Part shown: piece after piece, positions 24,872 to 35,605 of the stretch
Layout: every line of letters begins with the position of its first letter
Position numbering within the stretch: the stretch's first letter is position 1
From: Cafeteria roenbergensis
Taxonomy: Eukaryota; Sar; Bigyra; Bicosoecida; Cafeteriaceae
Assembly (NCBI GenBank): GCA_008330645.1
Contig: VLTN01000009.1
Span: 372,001-436,000 of the forward strand
DNA: 64,000 bases
Direction of reading: 5' to 3'
The notes under the pieces: generated by a model
Databases searched by the model: none
What the model was told of the DNA's origin: nothing
The model's input: the letters and a program-made list of their open reading frames with translations, nothing else
Translations under genes and position numbers: made by a program

Positions 24872-24922
<51 letters not shown>

Positions 24923-27027
24923 CTCCGCCCATGCTCGTGTCACTGAGCGACGCGATGCCGGCTCAGGAAACGTCCATGCTGCACGCCGACCAGTACGAGC
25001 AAGACGACGAGGCAGAGGCAGAGGAGGAGCGCCGCCAGGCCGAGGAGGAGGAGCGTCGCAGGGCAGCCAAGGAGGCCGCGAAGCTGGCAGCGCGGGTACA
25101 GGCCGCCCCAGGCTCCGGCCCCGGCCCCATCGCGCCCAAGGCAGGGGGCGCCGAGGCCCAGCCACCAGCGACGAAGCCCTCTCGAGGCCGCGGCCGCTGG
25201 GGCACCGAGGTCGTGGCGGTTGCCAAGCGGCCGGCACCTCAGGTGCTGGCCGGCACGCGGGAGGCTGAGAGCATCGCGTTCGCGTACAAGCCCCTGCTCG
25301 ACGAGCTGGCGGAGCGGAGGGCAGCGCGGGGCGAGGCGTCCTCCGGCAGCAGCGGGGGCGCGCCCCCTGCGCAGTCGTCCAAGCGGCGCAAGCGCCGGCG
25401 CCGGTGGCAGTCGAGCGATGACACCTCCAGCCTGTTCGGCGCGCGCGTCGTGCCGGCAGTCCTGGCCATGATGCCGCGCGGTCTCACAGGCCGCCAGCAG
25501 CGGGTCTTCCTCCTCAAGGTGCAGAAGGAGGAGTTGCTCATGCGCTCGGCACGGGTGGCCGAGGACGCCAAGGCCCGGGCGGAGGACCCGGCCCGCTCGC
25601 CCTCGCCCCCGGCGCAGTACGACACCAACGGCATGCGCACGAACAGCCGGGAGCAGCGCATGCGCGCCGCCCTCAACAAGCGCAAGCTCGAGTGCGACGA
25701 GTGGATTGCGCAGCTCAACCCCGCCAGCTGCGGCGCGCGCGGCCCGACCTTCAAGCGGAAGGTGTACATCCCGTACAAGCGCTACCCCGAGCACAACTTC
25801 ATCGGCCAGATCATCGGCCCCCGAGGCGCGACGCAGCAGCAGCTGGAGCGCGAGACAGGCTGCAAGATCAGCATCCGCGGCCGCGGCTCACGGAAGGAGG
25901 GCAAGGCCAGGCGCGACGGCGCGCCCCACGAGGACGACGACGACGAGGCCCACGTGATGCTCCTGGGCCCCGACCTCTACGCCATCGAGGGCGCCGTGAA
26001 GGTGATTGAGAAGATGCTGATTCCCGACACTGACGACGCCATCATGGAGGCGCACAAGAACCGCCAGCTGATCCAGCTGGCCAAGGTCAACGGCACCTAC
26101 AAGCGCGACGAAATGGCCCTCATCGCCATGCAGCAGGCGGCCGAGTCGGGCAAGGCCGCCTCCGAGAACCGCGCGGACCAGATCTACCACATGCTCGATG
26201 TCAGGCCGGAGCAGCGCTCCGAGGAGGACAGGCAGTACATCGAGCTCATGGCCACGCTGGGGGACAAGACAGCCATCGCCCTCAAGGCCAAGGACGCCAG
26301 GGCTGGCTTCTCGGCCGCTGCCCCGGGCACCGCCGCTGCGCCCTCGTCGTCAACCTCGGCCGGCAAGCCCGCGGCCTTCGTGCCCAAGTCTGGCGCCGCA
26401 TCCGCCCCGGGGGCAACGGCCATGCCGGCGGCAGCAGCCGGGGCGATGGCCAGGCCGGCCGTGGCGCCGGTGGCTGGCCGGCCTGGCCCCCCCGCCCCAG
26501 GCATGCCCGCCCCTCCCGGCAGCTTTGCCGGCTTCCGGGGCCCGCCGCACCACCAGCCCGGCATGGCGGCCCCTCCCCAGCGCTTCGCCGGGAGCATGCA
26601 GGGCCACGCGCCCCAGCCCGGCTTTGCCCCGCCTGGGTTCGCGCCGCAGTCCCACTTCCCGGGGGCGCCGCCTCCGGGCTACCCCCCGCAGGGCTACCCC
26701 GGCCACATGTACCCGCCGCACATGCAGCCGCCGCACGCCATGCACATGCAGCCGCCGCACATGCCGTTCCCTCCCCCGCACAGCCACGGCCACGGCCACG
26801 GCCAGGGCATGCCGCCCCCCCCGCCACCCCCGCCGCCTCCCCCGCCCCAGCCGGCCTCTTCAGCCTTCGGCAGCGCGCCCCCAGCGTCATCCGGCGTGTA
26901 CAACCCAGCGGCCGCGGCCGCCGGGGCCGCACCTCCCCCGCCTCCGCCCCCGCCGCCATCCGCTCCGCCCGTTCCGCCCCCTCCGCCTCCTCCGCCCCCG
27001 CCTCCGGCGCCGCCTCTGCCCAACTGA
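24433..27027 (+). CDS. SF1: Splicing factor 1 / branch-point-binding protein
   Basis: A single exon of 864 residues; the ATG at 24433 sits in a favourable context (CACCATGG). SF1/BBP recognises the intron branch point with U2AF during early spliceosome assembly in the nucleus. The KH-QUA2 domain is clear (residues about 435-560): FKRKVYIPYKRYPEHNFIGQ, the IIGPRG loop, SIRGRGS followed by KEGK, then LAKVNGTY. Upstream are two basic-Trp motifs resembling U2AF-ligand motifs: RGRGRW near residue 256 and KRRKRRRRW at 317-325, the latter followed by Ser and Asp as in animal SF1. The N-terminus has an SF1-like helix region and a run of about 14 Asp. The C-terminus is Pro/Met/His-rich, with proline runs. 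No CCHC zinc knuckle is visible, although animal and yeast proteins have one or two. Confidence 0.92.
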
Positions 27028-27501
27028 GCCGGGTGGGCAGGACACGCGTTCCTGTGAACACTGCGTGGTTGCGTGAGCGCGGCGGCCGGCGTCCCAACGG
27101 AGCACCCTTCCGCCCGCCTTGCTGACGAAGCCCACGCTCATGTCCCGCCCCGGCACACACGTGCACGCCCTGGGGCGGGCCCCTACTCCCCTGGCGGTTG
27201 ATGACAGTCCGCAGTCGGCGCCTGCGCGTCTGCGCGGGAGCCAACGTGTGCTCGAATGCAGAGCGCGAGCCAGCCAGTGCTTCGGTGAGCGGCATTCAGT
27301 CCGAGGCGGGCTGCCAGGCACCTGCTCCGATTAGCCACCGCCCGCGGCCCTCTCTCATACATTCACTCACACTCATACGCCCACCCGAGCCACCTCGACC
27401 TCCCGGGCCAGCCAGCGATCCTTCTCACAACCACCGCGCACGCGCAGCGCCGCGCCAAGCTCACGAACAGCCAAGGGCCGCCGCGGCGCCGGCATGGCCG
27501 C
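27028..27501. other. Convergent intergenic region, SF1 / unknown protein gene
   Basis: 474 bp between facing stop codons. It is less GC-rich than the flanking exons and has no convincing coding potential. No RNA gene or repeat was recognised. Confidence 0.6.
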
Positions 27502-30500
27502 CTACTGCCGCGCCGCGCTTGCGCCATCGCCGCCGCCGCTTCCGCCGCCGCTTCCGCCGCCGCCGCCGCCGCCCCTGCTCCCGCTCGCCTCGCCCGCCTG
27601 CTGCTGCGCAGCTTGCTGGATGGCTTGCTCGGCCAGGTTGGCCTTCTCCGCGAGGTTGGCTTGCTCGACCGCCTCAATGAGGGACGCGAAGAGATCGCCG
27701 TCCTCCCGGCGGACGCGCTGCCCGCCTCGGGGCGGGACCCCGTCGCCATGCGAAGCGCCTCCAGGTCCGTGGCCGGTTCCTCCCGAGGCAGGGCCGGCCA
27801 CGCCGGGCTTGGCTGCCGAGAAGAGCGCGCGGGTGCTTGCGAAGGGTATGGGGGAGTCGGCGTTGCCGAGGAAGGTGAGGCGGCGGCTCTGCTGCTTGCC
27901 CCCGCTGACCATGACGCTGAGAGGTCCGGGGTGGGCGTGGGAGCCGCCGGACCGCGGGGGGTGGCGCGAGGCAGACGACGGCGCCTGATGGACGAGGTCG
28001 TGCCGGGCGGCGGAGGCGGGCCAGGGGGGCGCCATTTGCGACGGGGACGACGCGGGCACGGAGCCCGACACAATTCCGCCGCGAAGCGCGCCGCTGAGAC
28101 GGCGGGCGCTGCTGCTGGGGTAGCGCCCTCCGCCCGCAGCAGCGCTGCCTCCAGCAAGGGACGGCGCCAGCTGGCCCGGCGAGTGCAGCAGCCCCGGCGA
28201 GAACAGCGTGCTGTGGACACCGTGGGCGGGCGAGAGCACCGCGCCGCTGGCGGTCACGCCGATGCCCGACGCGGAGCCGATGGCGTCCACGGCCCCGCGG
28301 CGCTGGCCGGGCGTGAGGTGCATGTGGTGATGGCCAGCAAGCGCCGGGGGGCGCATGCCAGACGTGGCCTCGCCCGCCATCCCGTGCGCCACACCGCCTC
28401 TGCCCGGGGGCGACAGCACGAACGTGCTTGCCCGGCCTCCGGCCCGGCCTCCGGCGCGCCCCCCGCGGGGTCTTCGCGAACCCTGGCGCTCGTCGGCGTC
28501 GTCGGCGTCGTCGTCGGACATGTCGGCGCCCAGCCCCCGCCTGCCGCCTGCGCGGCGGCCGCCTCCGCCTCCGCCTCCGCCCTTGCCCCCGCCTCGGCCT
28601 CCGTCGTCCTCATCGTCGTCGTCCTCGTCGTCGCCGATGGCTTCCCGAAGGAAGCTGTCGTCCGCGTGCAGGGAGCTCGCGCCGTCGTCATCGGCGTGCC
28701 CTCTGCTCCCGCTCGCGCCTCCACCGGCGGCGTCCACCACTGGGTACCGCTGTGTGCCGCCAGCGCCGCTGCCGCCCTTACCACCACCCCGGGAGTGGGA
28801 GCTGACCGGGGCCGCCTTGCCCTTGCCGCCGCCCGCCCGGCCGCGGCCGGGCGGGGTGGGAGTCACGGCCTGGGCGTCGCTGCGCCGCCTCCCGCGGCCA
28901 CGGCCCGCCCCTGCGCCCGCTCGCCCGCCCGCCCCGGCGCCCGCCCCTCTCGCCCGCTTCCCGGTGCCCGGGGGCGGCTCCGCAGAGGGCGGAACGGGGC
29001 GCAGCAGGCTGACATCCAGCGCCTGGGCCTGCGCCACCCACCCGCTGCCGAGCACGGCGGTGGGGCCGCCCGACCCTGCCCCCCAGTCAGTTCGGGCCCC
29101 GGTTCCGGCCCCGCGGGGGGTCCTGTGCGACCCGGGCGTCTTGCTCGCCACGTGGCCGAGCAGCCCTGCGCCCACGGGCCCCGCCGACGACGCGGAGGAC
29201 CCTCTCAGGCGGCGTCGCTCGCGCAGCATGAGACGGCGCATCTCCGAGAGGAGCCGCCGGCGGTGCTCCGGCGCTGCCCTGGCCTTGTTCTCGCGGCGCA
29301 GGTTCGTGCGGCCGGGAATCGGGCGGGAAAGCCCCGAGCTGATGAGGGCGAAAGGCTGCGATACCGCCGCGCAGGCGAGGCGGTGGAGGCGCCCGACGCT
29401 GGCCGGCGAGCCGATGGCCGACTGCGACGAGCCGACAGCGCCTGCGCCGCCCTGCTCGGCGCCGGGCGGGCCGCCGAGCCACACTCCGACGGCCAGTGCA
29501 AAGAGGCCCGACCCGGTGTGCGGCTGGCCAGACTTGTCGATGGACACGAGGGTGATGGGGACGCGGGCCATGGCGGTGGTGGCGCTGGCAGGCACCCCCT
29601 CCTCCCCAGGCAGCAGCCACCGCACGCCATCGCCCACCCTCACCGCCACGTTGGGCGCGACGCAGTCGTGGCCGTACTCGATGCGAGCCCCCTTCTTGCC
29701 GGACTGCCGCCCCGCCTCCCTGAAGGCCGCCGTGGAGGCCCACACCTGCCGCTGGACCTGCCGCTGCGCCGCGTCCTGCGCCTCCGCTGCCTGCTGCGTG
29801 GCCAGCTCCCTCGCGTCCGCGAGCGCGTACCTCACGGTCGGCTCGTCCACGCCGACGGCGCGAAGCGTGCCCTCGGAAATCGCATCCACGGTGCCATTGC
29901 GCCCGGCGCCGGTGGCCGTGACCTCCACGAACACGGCGGCCAGCCACGCGGCGGCCTTTTGCTTGGCCGGGGCGGTCGCTCCCACTGCCAGCGCGGCCAC
30001 GAAACACTCCAGGTCCGACAGCGGGCTGGCGTCAGGCGAGTCCGCCCCCCCTGTCGAGGCGCCGCCACGGGCCGACGACCGGCGGCCGGTGGACGTCGGC
30101 GTCTTGCTGCTCGCCGCCTGCCTGGAGCTGTGCCGGGTCGGCCGCTTGGAGGAAGCCGGCGATGCCGCGTTGCTCGGGCTGCCGGCTGCCGGGAGCGCGA
30201 GCAGATCGGCTGAGCTCGAGGCCGGCGCGGCGAGCGACGCCTGCAGGGCCGTCGCCGCAGCCATCGCCACTGAGGAAGAGGACGAGAACGAGGACGAGGA
30301 CGCTGGCGCGGCGGCCGTTTGCGCGGCGGCCGTTTGCGGCAGAGCCGTTTGCGGCAGAGCCGGCGGCGTGCCGGCGATCCTGACCCGCGCGCCGTCAGCG
30401 CCCACAAGGCGGGAACGGAGCTGCTGCTCCCCGATGGTGGTCCTCGCCGCCGCAGCGACCTCTCTCACGCAGGCAGCGTGGGCGTAAAGGACAAAGTCCC

Positions 30501-31770
30501 TGGAGCCAGAGTCCCGCTTGCAGCCCTGCACCCCTGCCTCCGGGTCGATGCCCCGCCCGCCCTCCTTGGTGGTGCGGCCGCGCTGGTAGACAGCCATCAC
30601 CGTGCCATCAACGCGGAACTGGCCCTCCAGCGAGGCGCCCACCTCGAGGCAGCGGCGGACCTCAACAGGCCCGCTGTAGTCCGCGCCGCCGCCGCCGCCG
30701 CCGCCGCCCTCCACGTCGTGGTCGTCGTCGGCGTCCTCCTCGTCCTCCTCGGCCTCGGGAAGGCACGCCGCGGACATGGCAGACATGTCGAGCGCGCTGT
30801 CGGCTCCGGCGAAGCTGCCAGTCCTCGGCCGCTTGCCGCCAACGGCATGCCCGCCGGCTCCACCGCCGGAAGAAGCCACCGCAGCGGCGGATGCTGCGGC
30901 CGCTGCGGCGGCGGCCTGCTGCGCGCCGACCTGGCTGGCCTGCAAGGCCTCCAAGATTTGCCGCGAGCGCTGCTGCTCCATCACGAGTGAACGCACGAGG
31001 CTTGTCATCTGCTCCCGCTGGGCTGCGATGACAGCGTGGGCGCCCTCGAGGGTTGGTGGGAGCGCAGTTCCCCACAGGGCCTCCGAGGTGAGCCCATCCC
31101 CGACCTGGGAGAGCGGCGGCGCAGGGGCCGGGAGTGCGGGCGGAGGAGTGACGAGTCCCGGCGCGGCCTTGGCCGCCCCCGCGGGGCTCCCCATATGCTC
31201 CGGCGCGGCGCGTTTGGAGGGCGGCTCGTCAGAGGGCGCAGGGGGTGCGGGGGCACCGCCCCCGGCAGCCGTCGGGCCGGGCGCGGGGGCGGCTGCGGGC
31301 GTGCCTGCTGAGCTCGGTCCCTGCCCGCCGTCCGCCTGCTCGCCCGGAGCCGCGCCTGGCGGCGTCGCCTCGGGACCAGCGGGTGGGCCAGCGTGCACGG
31401 GCTGGGCAGACGGGCCGCTGCCGTCGCCCTGGGGCCTGGGGCGCTTCCTCCGCTCCGGTGACGGCCTGGCTTCTGCGATTGGCGAGCAAAACGGCGGCCG
31501 CAACACGCGTTCGCAGGGTCGCAGCGCGCTGGCTGGCGGCCCTGACGGGCCGGCCGTGCTAGCGGCCATGCGCTGGCGCGGGCGGCCAGCGGGCGCTGCC
31601 CGCCTGGGCCCGCGCTTCGCGAACTCTGGCGGGCAGGTGGTGCCCACCCATTGGACGTCCGCGGCGACGCTCCAGGCCGGCCAGGCTCGCCCCCCGCTCT
31701 GGTGCTGGCCCCCGCCGCGCGCAAAAGCAGCCACGCGCTCACCTGGGCTCAGGCCGAGCGTCGCTTGCAT
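27502..31770 (-). CDS. Large disordered, probably nuclear protein of unknown function
   Basis: Inferred exons are 31770..31743 (only 28 coding bases, MQATLGLSP) and 31472..27502. The intron (270 bp) runs from CAG|GTGAGC to TCGCAG and the phases agree; the total is 1332 residues. I recognise no domain. The order is: Pro-rich N-terminus with a basic ERRKRPRP stretch; a Gln/Ala-rich helical part; an acidic run (EEDEEDADDDHD) and Gly run; an apparently folded block around VRRCLEVGASLEGQFRVDG; a second folded-looking block (ECFVAALAVGATAPAKQKA to SGLFALAVGVWL, about 230 residues); an Arg-rich helix (RRRLLSEMRRLMLRERRRL); then Gly/Arg/Ser-rich disorder with acidic patches and a poly-Gly tail. Basic and acidic tracts suggest the nucleus. 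It diverges from the glutaredoxin-DEP gene, 256 bp apart. Long plus-strand frames opposite it look like shadows. Confidence 0.58.
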   Translation of the reverse strand: MQATLGLSPGERVAAFARGGGQHQSGGRAWPAWSVAADVQWVGTTCPPEFAKRGPRRAAPAGRPRQRMAASTAGPSGPPASALRPCERVLRPPFCSPIAEARPSPERRKRPRPQGDGSGPSAQPVHAGPPAGPEATPPGAAPGEQADGGQGPSSAGTPAAAPAPGPTAAGGGAPAPPAPSDEPPSKRAAPEHMGSPAGAAKAAPGLVTPPPALPAPAPPLSQVGDGLTSEALWGTALPPTLEGAHAVIAAQREQMTSLVRSLVMEQQRSRQILEALQASQVGAQQAAAAAAAASAAAVASSGGGAGGHAVGGKRPRTGSFAGADSALDMSAMSAACLPEAEEDEEDADDDHDVEGGGGGGGGADYSGPVEVRRCLEVGASLEGQFRVDGTVMAVYQRGRTTKEGGRGIDPEAGVQGCKRDSGSRDFVLYAHAACVREVAAAARTTIGEQQLRSRLVGADGARVRIAGTPPALPQTALPQTAAAQTAAAPASSSSFSSSSSVAMAAATALQASLAAPASSSADLLALPAAGSPSNAASPASSKRPTRHSSRQAASSKTPTSTGRRSSARGGASTGGADSPDASPLSDLECFVAALAVGATAPAKQKAAAWLAAVFVEVTATGAGRNGTVDAISEGTLRAVGVDEPTVRYALADARELATQQAAEAQDAAQRQVQRQVWASTAAFREAGRQSGKKGARIEYGHDCVAPNVAVRVGDGVRWLLPGEEGVPASATTAMARVPITLVSIDKSGQPHTGSGLFALAVGVWLGGPPGAEQGGAGAVGSSQSAIGSPASVGRLHRLACAAVSQPFALISSGLSRPIPGRTNLRRENKARAAPEHRRRLLSEMRRLMLRERRRLRGSSASSAGPVGAGLLGHVASKTPGSHRTPRGAGTGARTDWGAGSGGPTAVLGSGWVAQAQALDVSLLRPVPPSAEPPPGTGKRARGAGAGAGGRAGAGAGRGRGRRRSDAQAVTPTPPGRGRAGGGKGKAAPVSSHSRGGGKGGSGAGGTQRYPVVDAAGGGASGSRGHADDDGASSLHADDSFLREAIGDDEDDDDEDDGGRGGGKGGGGGGGGRRAGGRRGLGADMSDDDADDADERQGSRRPRGGRAGGRAGGRASTFVLSPPGRGGVAHGMAGEATSGMRPPALAGHHHMHLTPGQRRGAVDAIGSASGIGVTASGAVLSPAHGVHSTLFSPGLLHSPGQLAPSLAGGSAAAGGGRYPSSSARRLSGALRGGIVSGSVPASSPSQMAPPWPASAARHDLVHQAPSSASRHPPRSGGSHAHPGPLSVMVSGGKQQSRRLTFLGNADSPIPFASTRALFSAAKPGVAGPASGGTGHGPGGASHGDGVPPRGGQRVRREDGDLFASLIEAVEQANLAEKANLAEQAIQQAAQQQAGEASGSRGGGGGGGSGGGSGGGDGASAARQ

Positions 31771-32026
31771 CGCGGCCAGTCCGCCTCGGGCGGCTCGGGC
31801 CCGGCTCGCCAGGAATGCTCGATTTCTCCGCGGCGGGTTCAAAACGCAGTCCGGCCCCGAATGGGCGGCCCTAACTACGGACCGCAAGTCGGCGGCAGAG
31901 CCCTAGTCCGCGGTCAGTCACGCGGGTTTGCGACTCGCGGCAAGTGCAGTCATCACGACAGAGTGCTGCACTTGCGGGGCTTGCTGGGCAGCCTGTGGGG
32001 ACGGCCAGGCGACCAGCGCTCCGGCG
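31771..32026. promoter_or_regulatory. Bidirectional promoter region, unknown protein / glutaredoxin-DEP-DUF547
   Basis: 256 bp between divergent start codons. It is noticeably lower in GC than the flanking coding sequence. No specific element was identified. Confidence 0.4.
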
Positions 32027-35000
32027 ATGGCCACCCTGCTCAGTGCTCCGGCGTGCCCTGGCTGCCGCACGGCCAAGGCCACGCTGTCGGCCAAGGGTGT
32101 TCAGTTCGAGGTGGTGGATGTCACTGCGGGCGACTGCTCGCCACGTCTGGCCGCCCTTGCGACCGCGGTGCCCGCCGTCCTGACCTGCGGCGGAAGGGTC
32201 TGCATCGTGGGAGCGGATTCGATTCGCGTGAGAACCGGCTGCGCTCCGAGGCGGCAGGGCGGCGGGCGCAAAAGGCGGAGGAAAGGCCAAGCGCGGAGGG
32301 GAGCTGGTGACGGGGGGGGGCTGCTCTGGCCGGCGAAGCATCTTGCATTCGAGGCGCGTGCGTCAGGCCCAACGCCCCGTGTCCCCGCGCCTCCTGGGCC
32401 GGACCCGTGGCCCGTCCGCGACCCCCCCCTGACAGGCCCGAGGCCAGTGCTGCCCCCATTGCCCCCCGCGTTTGTCGTTCCTCGGCTCGCAGGCGTGGGC
32501 GGAGGCGGGCGCGCCGGCCGAGGTGGTCGAAGCCTTGCAGTTCGGCGAGCGGGTTGCTCCCGCCGGCGGAGACGTGGCGAGGCTGTCGCCCCCGCGAGGC
32601 AGCCCTGTGGCTGATGCGGGAGGCCCATCGCCCCGCGGTGCCGCTGGCGGCCGCGGCCCTGCGGGCGTTGCGCCGGAGACCGGGGACGTGGCGCTGGAGG
32701 CGGCTTGGGAGCTGTACCAGCGCCTGCAAAAAGCCGGCCTGGACGGCGACCACTGGGGCATCACCATGGGGACGCACCGATCTTGCGTTTCGGGCCGGGA
32801 CCTCGTGAGCTGGTGGCTGCGCATGAACCAGCCCAGCCCGGAAGACGCCGAAGCCTTCGAGGAGGAGGCTGCAGCAACCGGCGCGGCGGTCGGACCCGTC
32901 ACGGAGCAGGACGCCATTCGCGCGCTTCGCCCTCTTCTTCTGCATGGGCTCATCGTTCCCATCGACATGCGCAGCGGCCTGCTCGCCTCGGGCAAGCTGT
33001 ACCGGTTGCAAGCCCACCTCGCCCGCGCCACGGGGGCATTCACGATTGCAGCGCCGCTGGACAACTTGCCCGACCCCTCGGCAGACGACGGCGAGCACTC
33101 GCTCTTCGCCACGGGATCGTCGCCGCGGCCCAAGGCCCCTCTGCCTGGCTCCCTCCGGGGCGTCGTTCCCCCGTCGCTGCCGGCCAAGGCCGCCGCGGCA
33201 GAGCGCCCAGTCGCGACTCGAAGGCGCGCCTCTGCCTCAGGAGCTGGCGGAGCAGCAACGAGCTCCGCCCCGGCCGAGCTTCCAGCCCCAACTGCAGCCG
33301 TCGCCGCCGGAGCGAGCGTTGACAACTGCGACTGGGCACCAAGCCCTGAGGAGCTCCGAGCCGGCGCCGAGGCGGCTGCCGCAGCTGCGAGCCCCGGCCC
33401 CTGCCCGTGCGCCGTACCGCCGGACGCGGCAAGCAGTGCAGCCCGCGCCTGCCCCGGCGGCTCGGGCAGCGGGACAGCGGGACAGTCCCCACCCCCGGCC
33501 GCGCCGGAGACGTCAGCCCCGCGTTCGGCGCCATCGTCAACGCCCGCGGCACCGACTCCAGCCAGACCCGGCGCACCGTCGACGGCCCCAGGCGGCCGCG
33601 CCAGAGACGGCGCCCGCTCTCGCGGCAGCGCGCCGGAGCCTTCCTGGGACAAGCTCGCCCCGGGCTGCTGGGCCTTCGAGCCGCCCTGCGGCCTGCTCAA
33701 CTGCACATTCGCCTTCACCGGCAAGCCCCGGCCCCCGGAGGCCGTCGCCCGGAGCCTCCAGCGCCGGGCCCTGGCAATGGTGGAGGCGTTCACCGACCCC
33801 GCAGGCACCCACGTCAACTACCGCGAGATGCGCCGCTCGCCGCAGCTGCGTGCCTACTGCAAGGTGGCGGCAGAGCTGCAGTGTACCGACGTGAGCGCGG
33901 TGGCCGGCGGGGGGCCCTGCGCCAAGGCCTTCTTCCTCAACCTCTACAACGCCATGGTCTGCCACGGCCTCTGCGCCTTCGGCCGCAGCCCCACCCTGGC
34001 CATGACCTGCTTCTTCGACAGGGTGCAGTACCGCGTGGGGCCCTGGCGCCTCTCCCTCAACGACATCGAGCACGGCGTGCTCAGGTGCAACCGCCCCAGG
34101 CCCTCCTCCCTCTCCGCCCCATTTGGAGCGTGCGACGCCCGCAAGTGTCTCTCATTCCGGTCGGTGGACCCCCGAGTTCACTTCGCGCTCAACTGCGGCG
34201 CGCGCAGCTGCCCGGCCATCCGCATATACTGCCCCTTCTCCGTGGACAAGGCCCTCGACACGGCGGTGGCAGCGTTCCTCGCTGTGCCCCAGAACTTCTC
34301 CGTGGACGCCTGCACCGGGGAGGTGCGCCTCTCCAAGCTCTTCGCGTGGTATCGGCAGGACTTCGCGGGAGAGTCGCCCGTGGAGCTGTTGCGGTGGATG
34401 CTCCCGTTCATGCCGCCGTCGCGGCAGCAGGCGGCCAAGGCCCTCCTGGGGGAGGCCGGGGGCGATGCCGTTGCCGACGCGGGGGTTGAGCTGCTGCCCG
34501 TCGCTGCGGACGGCAGGGCTCCTGGGCGCAGCGGCAGCGCTGCCGGCGGAGGCGACGGTGGCGGCCCCGACGTCGCGGCCGCCACGGGAACGGCCCCGCC
34601 GGCCCAGCACCTCGCTGCCGACTTCGCCTCGCACACGAGCGACGCAACCTCGTGGGCGTCCGCGCCTCGGAGCGTGAGCAGGGCCAGCCACCCAGACAAC
34701 GGCTCCACCGCCAGCTCAGTCCGGGTCGACGGTCCGAGCAGCGAGCCCGGCCGGCGGCCCGCCTCAGCCGCACGGCCGGCCCCGCAGGCCGCAGCCTCGA
34801 CCACCCCCGCCCTCCCAGTGATCCGCTCCATTTGCGACGGCAGCACCTGCCGCATCGTCGGCAGCGCCTGGTGCGACTCACGAGTCAGCCTGGCAAGCGC
34901 CGCGTCGGAGGAGCCCTCCTCCGCCCCCGGCTCATCGCCCGCCGGCCCCCGCGCGAGCAACCCACCCCTCACAGCTCGCAGCGAGGGGAGGGGAAAGACG

Positions 35001-35228
35001 GGGCCGGCTGAGCGGTGGGCCGACGACCTGCCGCGGCCTGCGTCCGGCGGAGGCCGGCGCGCCGACGCCCGAGCAGAACCGTCCCTCGCGGGGGGCGTCC
35101 AGCACTGGCTCTCCGGGCTCTTCGGGGGGGGCGGCGGCGCGCCGGCGCAGTGCAAGCCGGCCGCCCCACTGCCCCGCGTCACCATCCAGTGGGAGCCGTA
35201 CGACTGGCGCGTCAACGGCGACATCTGA
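32027..35228 (+). CDS. Glutaredoxin-DEP-DUF547 fusion protein
   Basis: Exon 1 is 32027..32227 and exon 2 is 32493..35228. The intron (265 bp) has donor CGC|GTGAGA and acceptor CTCGCAG in phase 0; the total is 978 residues. Residues 1-80 form a glutaredoxin-like fold with CPGC at 10-13 as the redox motif, and the fold is completed across the splice (GADSIR then AWAEAGAPAE). Residues about 135-243 are a DEP domain (WELYQRLQKAGLDGDHWG, DLVSWWL, GLIVPIDM). A disordered linker follows. Residues about 500-720 are DUF547, with FFLNLYNAMVCHGLC and FALNCGARSCPAIR. The C-terminal about 260 residues are disordered. By family knowledge the same three-domain order occurs in plants and algae, annotated as an electron carrier; the substrate is unknown. 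DEP domains often bind membranes, so a peripheral membrane redox or protease-like role is possible. Confidence 0.9.
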
Positions 35229-35605
35229 CACCTGGTCACGCGCTCCTTCGTCGCTTGCTCCAGCGCGCGCGGCCCGCGGTATCGCTGGGCCGCCGGTGGC
35301 TGCTGCTTGGGGCGAATCTAATGTGCCGCTGCAAGTATTTGTTCCGTGGGCGTCGCTCCGCCCCCTTGTGCAGTTGTGTTCCGTCGCAGCGCTTGAGACC
35401 CCGCTTGCAGTGCTTTCCGTTGCACACCTGGCGGGCGCGTGCGACTCGGGTGCCAGGGCTGAGGGACGCACGCAAGCGCTCATGAATGCCGGTTGCGCGC
35501 CGCTCAAAGCACGACGAAAAACATGGCCCCGTAGCTTGCGCTGCCAGCGCCAATGCAGCGGGCCGCAAGGGAGAGCGCACGCCCGTTCCCGACCGACAGC
35601 ACGGG
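35229..35605. other. Convergent intergenic region, DUF547 gene / KH gene
   Basis: 377 bp between facing stop codons, lower in GC than the exons. No feature recognised. Confidence 0.6.

Noticed and set aside
30305-30365. Short direct repeats of about 15 bp in the unknown protein gene.
   Set aside because: Only four imperfect in-frame copies (ALPQT/AAAQT units); ordinary low-complexity coding drift, not a mobile or regulatory element.
27613-30487. Plus-strand frames of 866 and 710 codons opposite the unknown 1332-residue protein.
   Set aside because: No folded blocks or acidic/basic patterning, and no splice-supported start; the minus-strand frame is longer, continuous and better structured.
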